NCBI RefSeq assembly: GCF_003073045.1
Contig: NC_037594.1
Coordinates: forward strand, 19,102,927 to 19,166,926
Direction of reading: 5' to 3'
Length of the DNA: 64,000 bases
From: Pomacea canaliculata
Lineage: Eukaryota > Mollusca > Gastropoda > Architaenioglossa > Ampullariidae
Position numbers and translations under genes: made by a program. The notes under the pieces are model-generated. The model saw only the letters and a program-made list of their open reading frames with translations. It ran no database searches and had not been told where the DNA came from. Shown here piece by piece: positions 37,801 to 60,000 of this stretch. Each line of letters starts with the position of its first letter. The first letter of the stretch is position 1.

Positions 37801-40800
37801 CCGTGACTACAAAAACGTGCGCACCTGCGGTCACAAAACATACTCGTACGTACGCGCGCGCACGCACACGCAATAATGTACACATTTCTATCTAAAACAA
37901 AAACAATACAACAGGCCAACAGCAACATATACAAATAGGAGCTTCACTACTATAAAAACTGCATCACACAACGGAGATATCAGATTGTTTTCTACAATCA
38001 AGACGTATTAAATGGTAACAATTAAAGCTTATAATCGATCGGTGTCACACGCACTCTTGACGTTACGTCACGCGCAGCACGTTCGAGGAAGCGGGAAGGA
38101 AGGAAATGTGAGAGTATTCGTTCCCTGGTACTGCTGAAAGAAGCAGGTACAATGTTACTTCGGCCGATGTCCCAAAAAAAAAAAGTTATCGGGTAGACTG
38201 CTTCTGCACGAATCTTTACGTTCTCCATGTGATACCGTCCGATTTGTGAGTCTGTGTATCAGTTTTTACTGGGTGTGGCCAGTCTTTCGGGTAGCTGTAA
38301 TCTCGACAGGGAGAAATTTCTCGACTGCTTCCTGATCGTATTTTGCTTCCTTGTGAGAAGAACTATTTAGAAAATAAAATCAGCCTGCAGCAAGCACAAA
38401 ACCCCAAATCGGGCGTTCCAAGAACATGACATGTCCTCCAACCCCTGTATCAGTTAGCATCACTGTGTGATATCAGAGATGATAGTTTTCCTTGTCTCGC
38501 TCTTGAACTCTCGAGTGGCACTCCAGCTTCTGAAGGCATCAGCGCAATCTGACGTGAGACAGCTATCTTTCTGTGATAGGAAAACTAGGGGCCACATGCA
38601 CAGTACACCGCTCCAACTATTTTGCTAACATTCAGCTAAGATTTAAAAAAAAATATATATTAGCAGTTTAGCCGATTGCAAGACGTGAGCGATCCAGCTG
38701 CAGCATCAAGTGGATAGGACAAAGGGCACAGTCCGCTATAGCTGAATTGATAGTTAACCTTAGCATCGACCTTTCTTCTTTCTCCGTCATAGTATAGCCT
38801 CAATGACTGGCAAGGCGTAAAACAACTAACCCAGTGGTTCTTAACCGGGGTTCGATCGAACCCTAGGGGTTCGGTGAGTCGGTCTCAGGGGTTCGGCGGA
38901 GCCTCCGCCACGGAGGTCAAGACACACCCGCAATTCGTGATGACACTAAAGAAGGGTTCGGTGAATGTGCATATGAAACTTGTGGGTTCGGTACCTCAAA
39001 GAAGGTTAAGAACCACTGAACTAACCTAACCTGCAGCAGTCGTAGCAGCCAATTGAAATGCTAATATTAACCATTTAGTTGACAGCTAGCTGCATATCGT
39101 GCTATCGGCCCCATACTCGTCCTGACAAGTCCTGACACCCCATGGCTTCCTGGTAATTTGTCCACATGAAGTCCACTCTATGAAGCAGATAACCTACATG
39201 GCGTTCAGGCTTAAAGCTAATGCGTTGAAACTCGCCGAGTTTGCTAATCACTTGTTTTCTATAATATAGCTTCACAAATGTACGAGGCAGTAATGCACGG
39301 GCATTGCCATGTCATTCTCGTTCTGTCTCGTGCCATCTTATCGGTTATTATTGGGGTCAGCATGTACAGTTTAAAGAAAAGCTTATCGACTGAACCATTT
39401 ATGTAGGTAGCTATATGCGTTCATGCGTGTTTGTATGTATGCTTGTTGGATAGACAGTTGCCGTTGTGGGTGTGTGGGTGTGTGTTGCGCGAGCGCATGC
39501 CTGCGTGCTGACAGAGGAAAGATTTACATTTTGTTTCAAACACAGAAACAGAAAAATCTACGACGAGAAGAGGCTAGAAATTGTTGCAAAAACACTAACC
39601 CTGATATGACCGCCGTTGTACTCATACGGGTATCTGCAGTCGATAGTGACATAATGATGAACAACGTCGGCAAACTCCCCTCTTATCAGACGAGCAAGCT
39701 GAGAACAGGAAAACATAAGACTTCTTCACCTGACAGTCACTCCAAATTGTTTCCTATGATTACACAAAAATGTGCCAAGGCAATATTGTAACATTTTAAG
39801 ATCAAAGTCAATTTTTATTAAGCATTTCTTCCATATTCTAAATGTATTTTGACTTTCTTATTAAAGAATTTTAATTTTCACTTTAAAATTTTCATTTTAT
39901 TTGTATTACTTACAACATATATCTAAGTGATGTTCCATTTATTTTGAAAAGTGTAAAAGACAATAGCTTTGTTCGTTCCCTTCTGGGCTAGTCTGAGGGC
40001 CACACAACACAGTTAAACACTTCAGAAGGAAGTGGTGTGCTCTGTTTTACCGTCCTTGAGTACTACCAAACTGTCAAAATAGACATACTTATGACACTGC
40101 ACCTGGTTACAATGATGTTCACAGGCTATTTTTATACTCTTGGGGTGGGGGTGAAGAATATGATGCATGTTTCATGCATTCAGTTCTTTAAACACAGAAT
40201 GAGGGGAAGAGCAAGGGGGGGGGGAGAGATGAATAATAAACAGTGGTCATCATGAAGCTACTTCTCCCAAACCACCACCACAAAAAGTTTCTTCGCAGTC
40301 GAGGAAGTTTTTGTCAAATTAATGTACGAAAGAAAACAATTCCCAACTTTTATCTTAACATTTCACATTTACTTATTTGCCACAATGTTACTGAGTAAAT
40401 TCAAGTCTGGTGCTTAAACTAAAATGAACAGAATACAGAGGATACTTCCACAAACTATACCGTTTGCATCAACTTTTCTTGAAGTGCTCAGGCATGCACG
40501 CATGCACCCACGCAGCCAACAACTTACCGTGTCCACTGTAATATACTTTTGGGAATTGTGGTTTCCTGAAGTACATGGTAAAGCGAAAGGCTGTGAAAAA
40601 ATAGGAAATCATTTCTGACATAAGTAGATATAATTTCAATTTTTCTTTAAAAACACACGACATTTGCTGTTGAACAAAGATCTTAATACTCAAAATTTGT
40701 GATTAGCTAAACTTGATTTGTGGTATGTGCGCATGTGCAGAAAAAGCACGCCATCCTCGTGCGTGCGCGTTTCTTTTGTATATCATGAACGATTCTCCCA

Positions 40801-43800
40801 TCCTTTAGTTGTCACATCTATGAGCCCGAGGTGTAAGTATAGACTCTATACACAAATGTAGCTATTTGCAGGGACAATCTACTAGTCAGATGTGTGTGCG
40901 TGCGTAATTATGCGAGTGCATCTGAGAGGATTAGAAATCTTCATGTTTTGCTTTCTGTTGAAGTATCTGTATGTTATTTATGTGTCAACGTCAATAATCA
41001 TTCATCATCATCAAAGCTCTTTCAGTCCGCCTTTAACGGTGGGTAAAGGTGCTATACAAATCAACATATCGTTGTCGTCGTCGTCGTCGTCGTCGTCGTC
41101 ATCGTCGTCGTCGTCGTCGACTTCTTCTCAAGGGATGACTGGGTGAAAAGGAGCGAACCGAGCGAGTGCAGTTAATGCGATTGCTCCGTAAATATTTACC
41201 GCTGAACCATCTGCGATGACGGAGCTGGAGTTGAGTATTTCCACTGCGCTCTTGATTCTCTCCTCTTCACGGTTTGTCTCCTCTTTGTGCGGGGCGACGG
41301 TCGCATCTTTCCACGAGCTCTGACGTGCACGCTTGCAGTTTCTCGCCGATGCCTCGTCGAGAACATCCTGGGATTCTTCCACGTCCGACAGGAGCCGCAG
41401 CTTGTGGAATGTCGACCCCATCCTCGCGTACACGGAGCAGCCCATCTTCACTGCGTCTCCTTGTTTATTGGCAGCTGACCACGGACAAGCATGCAGTGGG
41501 AACGCAGGTTGCTCAGGGTCACCTGGAGCGTTTTTCTGTGGACAGTTAACATGCCGACAGGCCGCGCAAGACAGAAAGGACACTGATTTAAGGAATAACA
41601 AACATTGGGATCTGGGATTAGCCGTTTAGCACAGATTTCTCTAAGCGCTATCCGGTTGTTAACGTTCACAGAAACCTGATATGTTGAAAGCACAGGCGAA
41701 GGTAAGACGTTGTCCTGGGTAAATCAGAGGCAAGTGTCTTTTATCCATAGTGGCATCCAGACTACACGGATGCTGCTACCCTCGGGATCATGGTTATTTA
41801 TCGGTGGAAAAGATGCATTGGGGTAAAGTAATAAAGTGATATCCGTGGAGTCTGGAAAGTACTTTGTAACTACGGAGACAAGACATTTTTTCACCGTTTT
41901 TTTCCCCACGGGTAATGACTTGCCCTTGCTTCATAAATACTGTCCCAGTTGGGTTTTTTTAAAATCAGTATTGTCAGCTTTAAAGAGCAACAGATTCTAT
42001 GCTACTTCATTTTGCAAAATAGTTATTAAGCGTTGTAGGCAAAAGGAAGAGTGTGTGAGTAAGTGAGAGAGAGAGAGAGGTTGGGTGGGGGAGAGTATGC
42101 AAACAAGGAGTGCATACAAACAAGTATTTTTTTCTTATTACTGATAAAAGCTTTCTGTCAATGATCTGTTGATGAGAATATGAACGGTACCTTTTTTGCC
42201 AATATGGCTTGATTAATGCTTTCAAAGTTGCCAAAATAGAAAGTATTCTCATCTTCTGTGCTGATCAACATTGGAGAATTTGGCCTGCCCGGGGAACATG
42301 GTTCCTTTGAAAACAACTTTATTACTTTCAAAAGTACTCAATCACAAGAAAATATTATCTAACTTATGTTTAAGAATATGTACACACCCTCCTTCACTCC
42401 CATCCTTGGGAGAAAAACAACCACTAGCAGACTGATAAATAACCCCATAGCCTATAATGCCAGAGGGGAAGTCAGTCTAAGTGGTTCCTTCCGCCATGTT
42501 TACCTTTCTCTTCAATAAATGGAATATATTTCCACTACGTGGACAGGGCAGGCCCCTATCTAGTATTCTTCTGGTCCACAACCAGACGAACCAAGCAAAG
42601 ACGCCTCATTAAATCTTAATATCGTCGGCTGCGGTTTTTTTTTTTTTTCTTTTTTTTTTTATTTTATTTCTGTCTGAATCTTTTACACCCGTCGTGGAGA
42701 ACGTCCAGCCTACGGGTCGTATTCGGCCTGTCAAATAATTTCATCCGCCCGCCAAGGCAATCGCAGATTTCAGTAAATCTCTAAGCAACATAAATGTATA
42801 TTAAGTAAATAACAACGTAAACTTTGAAGGACTAGCGAGAGACGTCCATTAGTGAATAGACAGGACACATACGAGTTCATGACAGGACAGACAAGTATGC
42901 TTATCGTCAGCTGCCTGCGGCCTATAAGGACAATATTGGAAAATTATGCATCACCTTTGTGACATTCACCCCGAGCCGAGTGTATATCACATCTGGTTTG
43001 ATGTTGGCTGTTGATACGTGTAGTTTTCTTTCGACCAAGTCGCTCTTACAATAAAATAAACTGATGTTTGCTATGCTTTCCCAGTGGCAGAGCATAAGTT
43101 TTCACGCACCTTAATTAGAAAAAGGTGGATTGTGATGACTCAGAGGGCAGTCGTGTCAGGTAAGTTAGATTGTACATGTTGCAAAAGTATTTACACACTG
43201 TGCCGAAACTACAGCTTGACCAAACAGAGGGTTTAGTTTTTAAATAGAAATGTCCCTCGGATGATGTTATAAATATTAAAATGGCCCTTGGAAGGAAAAA
43301 AGTTCCCCACCCCAGTTCTACAGGCTATCGTTTTCGTGTTCACTTTCCGGAGAATGCGTTTAATTAAAGGAAATCAATCAAGAGAAATTAGAGAAGCTAC
43401 TGCACATTTTAGTAGCTGTTTCGATTCCAGTGAGGTTGCAACGAGTCACACGTCTGTCGGTTTTATTAGCAGGTGAGAGGGAGGAGAGGTGTGGGTGTGT
43501 GACGGGGAGGGGAGAGAGTGATTAGCAGGAAAAGAAACTGACAGAAAGTGGATCGCAAATCATGGTTAGGATGGTTATTGTTCCCTGGGGCGCTGTTGAC
43601 GATTAATATCCTGGAAAGGAAGATAATAAGAAGATAACATAATTCAGCTATTGACCAAGTGATAGTAAACGAGGAATTTGACGTGATAATGGTCGCCAGT
43701 TATTTGACAAACGCACTGTTAGTTATACTTCCCCGTAAATTTCCTTCACATACATATTAACGTAAGTACTACCCCTCTTTCTCGCATGCTCTCTCGCGCT

Positions 43801-45813
43801 CTCTTTCTAGAACATACACAGACACTGCCCACGTTGAGTGTAGATGACCCACATATTGCCAGCCACCATATATATCAAAACACATATGCAAGAGGCACAC
43901 GTGGATGATTGCTCGTCCACGGGCGCCATTGCAGGGCCCTCACAGACCGTAAAAAGGACACCTTCAACTAGTATTGTTCCTGACACGAGACAACGGCGAA
44001 GAAACTATATATATTTTTTTCAACCAGGATGTCCGGATCCCAAGCGAGTCTATAACTGGCCCCAGAGGGCATGAAACACAACAGGCCATTGACCGGGTGG
44101 GATATATCAACAACAATCATGCCCGCCCTGCGCTGGGCGTAAATTATGCCCACAGGTCACACCCAATGTATCCACTAGCTGGAATGGCAACAATGTAGCT
44201 GCCGAAGGGTCTGGTTATAAATATGTCAAGTGCAACATAAAAATAAATTCATAGGTGGGGTAGGTGGGGATGAGTAGATTCTACCATTGTAGTGAAATCG
44301 CTGAGCACCAGGGAGACAGATTTTAATTGTTTTGACAGACAGGCAGGTGTCAAGCTGACAGAGACTGACAGAGGCAGACAGAAAGACAGACTGGAACAGA
44401 AGGGGAAGAGGAGAAAGAACTGAAAGGAAAAGACCATCCAAGTACGCTGACAGAACGTGCCTACCTTGCTAGACACCAAGAGTCTGTCCTTGTCTCTCAC
44501 TGCTTCTGTAAGCTTCTGCAGCTTCCTGTCGGCCTGAAAGAAATGGATACCTACGGTTATTTAAGATTAAATGATAAAATTAAGACTATAAAATGGTCGC
44601 AATTTAATTTTTAATTTCAGAATACGATGTAGTGTTAATTTTATAAGCGATTTTGAAATTATCACTGATGGGAATGGTTTACGTCCTACATATAGAAAAC
44701 GCATGGAATCACTGGACAGGTAATTGAAGACGCTCTGCAGAAAGATGTCCGTAGATTAATCGACGATGTCACTTTTATGTCAACTCCAGCGACGAACAAC
44801 TGCGTCTTTTAAAAAGCAGTCGATAGTAAATCATCTTCTGTATGTTGAAGCATGTAGTGGTCTTGGTGACAACTCGGCGTACACATAGCTATGCGCAGGT
44901 GCGAAATTTCGTGACGTCACATCGTCGTGGTGATTAATTGTCATTAATTAGTTATCATTAACTGAAGTTGGCAAGAGCAGCAGAATTTTTTTAGTCATGT
45001 GACTTACTAAGTTAATGAAATGCAGAGCCACGTAATCACTTTCACTCAGGTTCGTGAGCGAGAAACACAACATCTGCAGCAACAATTTACCTCTGAAAGC
45101 ATCTCAAATCGACGTTTCGTAGCAGATGCAGGGCTGGCAAAGAAAGGCATATCTAGGAAAGGAGAGCTGCAAGAAACATCGCTTGTCACCCTACGCAACA
45201 AGAGAGACGTAGTTGTCCGCACCACTGGTGTTTTTATGAGGAATTCCTGAAAAAAATACAGTTTTTTGTTCACCCTCGCTCTCTCTCAGCATTTGCATAT
45301 CCAGTACACATTTTTTACAAATTTGTTTTCAAACACAAATTATTCTGTACAAATACTCGAAGAAGAAAGCTTTTCTGAAGCTTGCAAGATAAGGATGTGT
45401 CGTGTGCACTAATCACCAAGAATGCTGCGTTTGCAAAAGAGGCTTGTTTGTTTACATGAACTTTCTCAAATTAAATCACACAAAGTAGCATTACTCTAGA
45501 ACATGCTGGTAACGCAATGGTATAATGCTGTGATTGCGGACCAGGTCAATTTACTTTTACTTTATTTTTTTTATTTTTTTTTTTCAGCGTCGCCTGAAAT
45601 GCTTACCTCCGTTGCATTGTCGTCATCTGAATTTTTCCTAACGAATAACGATGAAGCTGTAGCCCTGGCAATGAAGCCGTTGGGGTAGGGAGTCGTGCTG
45701 TTGCAGTGTTCCTGAGTTATGAAAGCTGTCTTTCTGGGGGAACCTGGAAGCCCGTTAAAGAGGTCGCCACAGTCAAGGTCAAAATCCGAATCGAAAGGAA
45801 GGAAGCTGTCCAT
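34844..45813 (-). CDS. CDC25: CDC25 dual-specificity phosphatase
   Basis: Removes inhibitory phosphates from the Thr/Tyr pair of cyclin-dependent kinases and so drives G2/M and other cell-cycle steps. Coding exons, minus strand: 45813-45607, 45246-45091, 44533-44465, 41535-41200, 40590-40528, 39698-39600, 35946-35813, 35389-35272, 34981-34844; 1320 nt, 439 aa, all phases close. The N-terminal half is regulatory and poorly conserved, with basic clusters (ATKRRF, NCKRAR). The rhodanese-type catalytic domain begins near FALPCTSGNHNSQKYITVD (about 258), with IDCRYPYEYNGGHI (about 296-309) and the active loop HCEFSSQR, nucleophile Cys345 and Arg351. YPEIYLLSGGYK and ELCEPSAYTPM follow. One metazoan CDC25 type cannot be told from another. 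It is head-to-head with KAT7. Confidence 0.96.
35751..35818. repeat. 24-bp tandem repeat across the CDC25 exon 7 donor
   Basis: Nearly three copies of GGGTGTGCGATGCACTTACA plus TAGT, period 24. The copy at the exon edge contains the real donor; the other two carry the same ACTATGTAAGT context further into the intron (donor GT complements at 35787-35788 and 35763-35764). Confidence 0.9.
35947..39599. other. CDC25 intron 6 content
   Basis: Mostly unrecognised AT-rich sequence. It holds a long poly-T run near 37019-37042, a G/GA-rich patch near 37180-37206, a CG/CA-alternating run near 37850-37870 and the hAT MITE at 38832. No additional exon was seen. Confidence 0.5.
38832..39018. mobile_element. 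hAT-type MITE, 187 bp, with 8-bp target duplication
   Basis: Inverted ends CAGTGGTTCTTAACC and GGTTAAGAACCACTG, perfect over 15 bases. It is flanked on both sides by the 8-bp direct repeat AACTAACC (38824-38831 and 39019-39026), the length hAT transposases make. There is no coding capacity. Confidence 0.93.
40990..41125 (+). repeat. Retroelement tail with (GTC)n microsatellite
   Basis: GGTAAAGGTGCTATACAAAT followed by a (GTC)n run at about 41073-41120 looks like the tail of a LINE or SINE. It sits about 80 bases inside the intron next to the donor of CDC25 exon 4. Confidence 0.5.
42685..43315. mobile_element. Probable non-autonomous hAT element
   Basis: In CDC25 intron 3. The left end has CGTGGAGAACGTCCAGCC followed by CGGGTCGTATTCGGCC; the right end, read inversely, has GGGGTGGGGAACTTTT and AAGGGCC. 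Ends of the GTGGGGAAC type with GGCC-rich subterminal sequence are usual for one hAT group. A target duplication was not found and the borders are approximate. Confidence 0.45.
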
Positions 45814-47488
45814 GTCTGTGAAATGGTCGCTGGCAGAGGTGGCTGCGGCAGATAAGCAGCATCAGACCATACCGTCCGCTGTTTCCTAATCCATTCACAA
45901 GAGTTAAGAAAATTGTTGTTGGTGGTGTTGTGGTTATTATTGTTGGTGGTGGCGGCAATCCAGCATCCCGGCAGTAGAGAGTTTACACTAGTTCAAAGTT
46001 AGGTACAACTTTTTTAAGGAGAACTGCTCAGGATGCCATGACAGTTTTCCACAAACCGGAAAAAGGGGCTAGAAATAGAGCTATGTTTAAGATTAGGCTT
46101 AAATTAGGGTTATAGTAGCCTTTTCCATTTTCATGGCGTCCAAAACAGCCCACGTCATGAGCTCTCCTAAATTAAAGCTCCCAGATCTCATGTAAGCTAA
46201 TGTGTAACACGTGGGTCTTGAACGCGTGTATGTTTTTGTATGTGTGTTTAGGGGAGGGGGGTCTCAGCTCGAATTCCGACAAACTGTTGCGCACGATTCA
46301 CTGGTCATGGTGAACAATCAACGGCTTCAGAAAAAAAAAAACAAAAACCCAACAACATACATCAAAGAAGGGAACAAATAAGCTAACGAGTATTTCCTTA
46401 CTTTTCAACAAGCAATGCCGAACTCGATCTGTATTTTCCAAGCAGCAGTAGCCACAGACTTCTGTTAGTGTTATGCTATATACACCATGCAACGGAAACA
46501 CGCATGGTTGGGCGGTTCTCGCACGTGCAAGCAAGCTGGGTTTCGCTTAGAGGGCTGACAACCATTCACCGTTGCCTAGATCGAGATGAGTGCATGGCTT
46601 GTTCACGGAGTCTTCATCCATGCACTCATTTTTCTTTTCGTCTTGGTGTTATCGGCTTATTGCATGGTTTACTGTCGGTTCGTTTGCATGAATATAGTCT
46701 TTCCTGTGCATCGCATTGGTCTGGTATCCACATTGAGAAATGTGGTTTACAAATCATGTTAATTTTATGACTGGCAACGTACATGAGAGACCACGAAGAG
46801 ATATGAGTCGATGTAATTATTTGAAACGATACAAACGCAATAACTTATCACATAGGCCGGTGTCTATGATGCATTCGATCACTGTCTTGATCAACCAATA
46901 TCGATCGACTGGATTACCATTATCACAGCAATGTTATTAAAAATGAGTTAATTACGGACAACGTCGAAATCGCCCGATAAGAACAGGAAAATATGTTCAG
47001 TCCTGGCAATATCAGTATATACTAAATGCAGGAAACCTGTTCCTGGATGTTCAGCAGAATATTCTGTGAAGGCTTATTTCTGATGCTTTACCATTCACAT
47101 TTCAAGCAAGCGTTGTCTTAGCCTCCCTCTCTCTGTGCTCGTTCTACAACGATTTGGTCCATGATTTTCTTTCCGATCCGAGTCCCTATCGACTTCATTA
47201 CCAATCATGCTCAGTGGCGATGAAAGATAATAGAAAGGTTACAATATTAGAGAATATGTAAGATCGCTTCAATATTAATCTTTGGATTATATTTTAATTT
47301 TGATCTTCTTCACCTCCTCCATAGAGTGAATGCAAGAATTGTAGTCATGGCCAACGCTGCAAGGGAAAGTACTCTGAAACTCCAGAGGTCGCCTTCACCG
47401 GAAATAGAAAAAAAATTACCGCCGTACGAGTAGACCGAGTTTCCAAAGACAACAATAACTTCGTTTATCAAGTCCGACTGATCAAACC
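45814..47488. promoter_or_regulatory. Divergent region between CDC25 and KAT7
   Basis: The 1.7 kb between two outward-facing start codons should contain both promoters and 5' UTRs. Near 45820-45870 the sequence upstream of the CDC25 start is pyrimidine-rich on the minus strand and ends in an AG, so a non-coding first exon further upstream is possible. No other gene was seen. Confidence 0.45.
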
Positions 47489-57046
<9,558 letters not shown>

Positions 57047-60000
57047 GGAGCATATGGTGGAATTGGTGGTGAAAAAGATTTCGTTGATGAGTTTTATGAA
57101 AGGCCTGAGAAAAATGAAAGGCATTGGAGGTAGCAGAGTCTTTGTGAACACTGTTTGCCTGGTGGAATGTAGGATGTGATATTGAGGCAAAGCTATGAGA
57201 TGGCTACCATAGGAGAGAGGAGGAAGAAGAGATCATGCATACGTGTTCAAGTATGCATGTGCAAAAGCAGTTTGGGATTGTTTCATCTGTATCATAAGAG
57301 AATGTATGGTGAGTGTGTGAGTATGTATCATGTTATCATGCTTCCATCTTCTCCAAAGTAAATCAATCCTCCCCTCCCCAATCCCCACCCTCCATGTCCC
57401 CCTTCCCAAATAAGAGGTGGAGAAGAAACCTTTCATATTGTTTCTATACTTCTTGTAATTCATATGTGACAGGTCTGTCAGATCCACATTAAGGAGTTTT
57501 TAAAAAATGCGATGGTAAAATGAAAACAAATTTGGCCTTGTGGCAATATTCGTGGGTCACATCATGGCATCCTGTACCTTAATGGATTTCACGTATGTGC
57601 TCATTGCCTCACTAAACAGTCCAGCTGAAAACATTACAAAAATGACATATCAGTCTCATCATTGCGGTCATCTCATAGACAGCAGCAGCTGATTCATTCT
57701 TATCTTTGGCAGCAGAGTTAAGAAACAGAGGGGGGAGGGTTATCCCCTGGGTGTTGTATTGTTTCTTCCTATGTTTGAGTTCAAGTTATAAGTGTGTGAA
57801 TAGACATTATTTTATAAAACATCAAAAATGGTGCACAGAACGAGGTTGATGGTGCAGTGATGTGACTGACACTAAAAAGAGACTGGTTTTGTTTTTCATC
57901 TTAAAAAAATCCATACATACCCTAACCCTGGTTAAGCCTTTGATTTGTGCAGAGCTCAGGTTTTGTAATGCTTGACTGAAGGTCAGAATATTTGGAAATA
58001 AGTGTGAGTGTGGGTACAATGATGAACAGTTATAATGCTGCAACATTTGGCAGTAAGCGTCATAACTATGTTTGTGATCTGCAGAAATGGATTTAATCTT
58101 GAAGATACATTCATGCAGCCTACATATGAGTGTTTTAAAATATTTTGAAAACATTAGTTCATTTGTTATAGTTATGGTACAACAGAAAAAAAACTAAAGT
58201 TAGCTTGTTCTTCTGCATGTTATTTCTAGTTTTTTTCATCTGTAGCTTAATGTTTCAAAATTGAGACAGCTTAATAGTTCAGTTAAAAGTGGATGTTCTA
58301 TTACAACTTTGTGTAAGAATCTTTCTGTCTGAACAAAACATTTTATGCAGGCGATGTATGTGTGTATGCATGTGAAATGTTTGCTTGAATTTATGTTTAC
58401 ATGATACATATAAACTGGATGTGTGCATCTCTAAGCTGTTGATGAAATTGGTGTGTGCTTTTGTTATGGCAGCATTACTGTTTTTTCATGGGACAGATCC
58501 TTAGACTTTTTTTGGTAGGGGTATCGTTTGTGTATCCTGACATCTTCGAGGATCACTAATATCAGGTTTCCATCTAAGTTGAACTTCTTGAAGCTGATTA
58601 TGTCTCTCTTTCCTCTCTGTGTGCATGCAAGTCATGCATTAAAGGCAAAATTAAGACCAAGTACATAACAGGCAGAATGGAGAATATAGGCAGAGTGATA
58701 AAGATCTTAATATTATAAGTGGCAGAAGGTAATAGACGGCATCTTGTCATGGAATTGAAACAAGAAGGCTATGTCATGTCATGTATTGTGAACGTAGCTG
58801 AAGTTTTTTTTAAACAGCTCATTTCATCTAAAAGAAATTTAAAAACTAAAAAAAATCACATAAATTTTATTGAGTTCTCTCTGGAGTGGTACTTTCAAGC
58901 AGTGTGGTTTTTTGTTGTTTTTTTTTTTTTTCCAAATACACAATTTCTATTTATGGAAGGAAGTATCTGTGCGCATATGAGAACAGATGTGTAAATGAAG
59001 ATAAAAATGCAGCACAATTTTTTTTTTTAAGAACTGAATGAAGTGCAAATATGCGTTGGTGAGTTTCATTGTCTCAATCATTGCAGCTTTTTATTTTTGT
59101 TTCTTGGAGTTAAAGGGAGTGTGTCTGGGGCTGCATTCGTCTTGTATCATTTTTCCTCAGAGTGAGTCTCTTGAACAAATTTGTTTCTGTTGTGTTCTTC
59201 ACCTGCGGAGGGCATTTGTGCTTCTTTGCTCAGAAGCGACCATTTACAAAGATTAAGATTAAGCATTAACAAGCCTAACAGTAGCTGAGATAGCACCATG
59301 TACCCTATTAAATAGTTGAAAAGAGCCCCATTGACCATAAGGGTGATGAACTTAGGTGGTTTACTAGTTCTAGAGCATGGCATAAGAAGGCAGATCCCAA
59401 TCCTCTCCGTCATTTTTACGTCCCGTATACAGTATCGTAGTTGAGAGCAGGTGTCTTGGTTGGAAAGTGTCATCACCACACGCCGAGTCCGATATGTGAC
59501 CAGCACTGTCCGATTTCAAAAAGACCCAGGTTACTGATGGACGTCAACTGCTCAACTGCAGAACATCACGCCTGAGAAACAGTTCTTATGCTAAAGCAGA
59601 AACTCCCCTGAACTCCTTTGTCAGGACTGAATGGTAAATGCATCTCCTGGGTCTCTGTCGGCAACTATCAGAACTTGCATTGGTGCCTGAGTGTGTGCGT
59701 GCTTGTATATGTGTTTGGGTGTGTCAGTGCATGCAGTCACTGGTGGAACTGAACTGTGTACGTGATGTATATGTGTGTTGGGGAAAATGTGGCGGCCATC
59801 ACGAAAACTTGTTCCTAAAGTTGCTTGGCAAGTAGATTCTTAGCGTTGGTTGTCCGGCTGCATGATTAATCATCTCGTGATCGTGTACCGACATCGTCTC
59901 GTGTCTCCCAGCAGTGAATTCGGATACTAGTCGTGCCTCGGGTTACGAATTTAATTCGTTTCATGACATAGCTTGTATCGTGAAAAACTCGTATCTCGAA

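Noticed and set aside
41274-41629. Plus-strand ORFs opposite CDC25 exon 4
   Set aside because: They are shadows of the GC-rich exon; only the minus frame fits neighbouring exons in phase.
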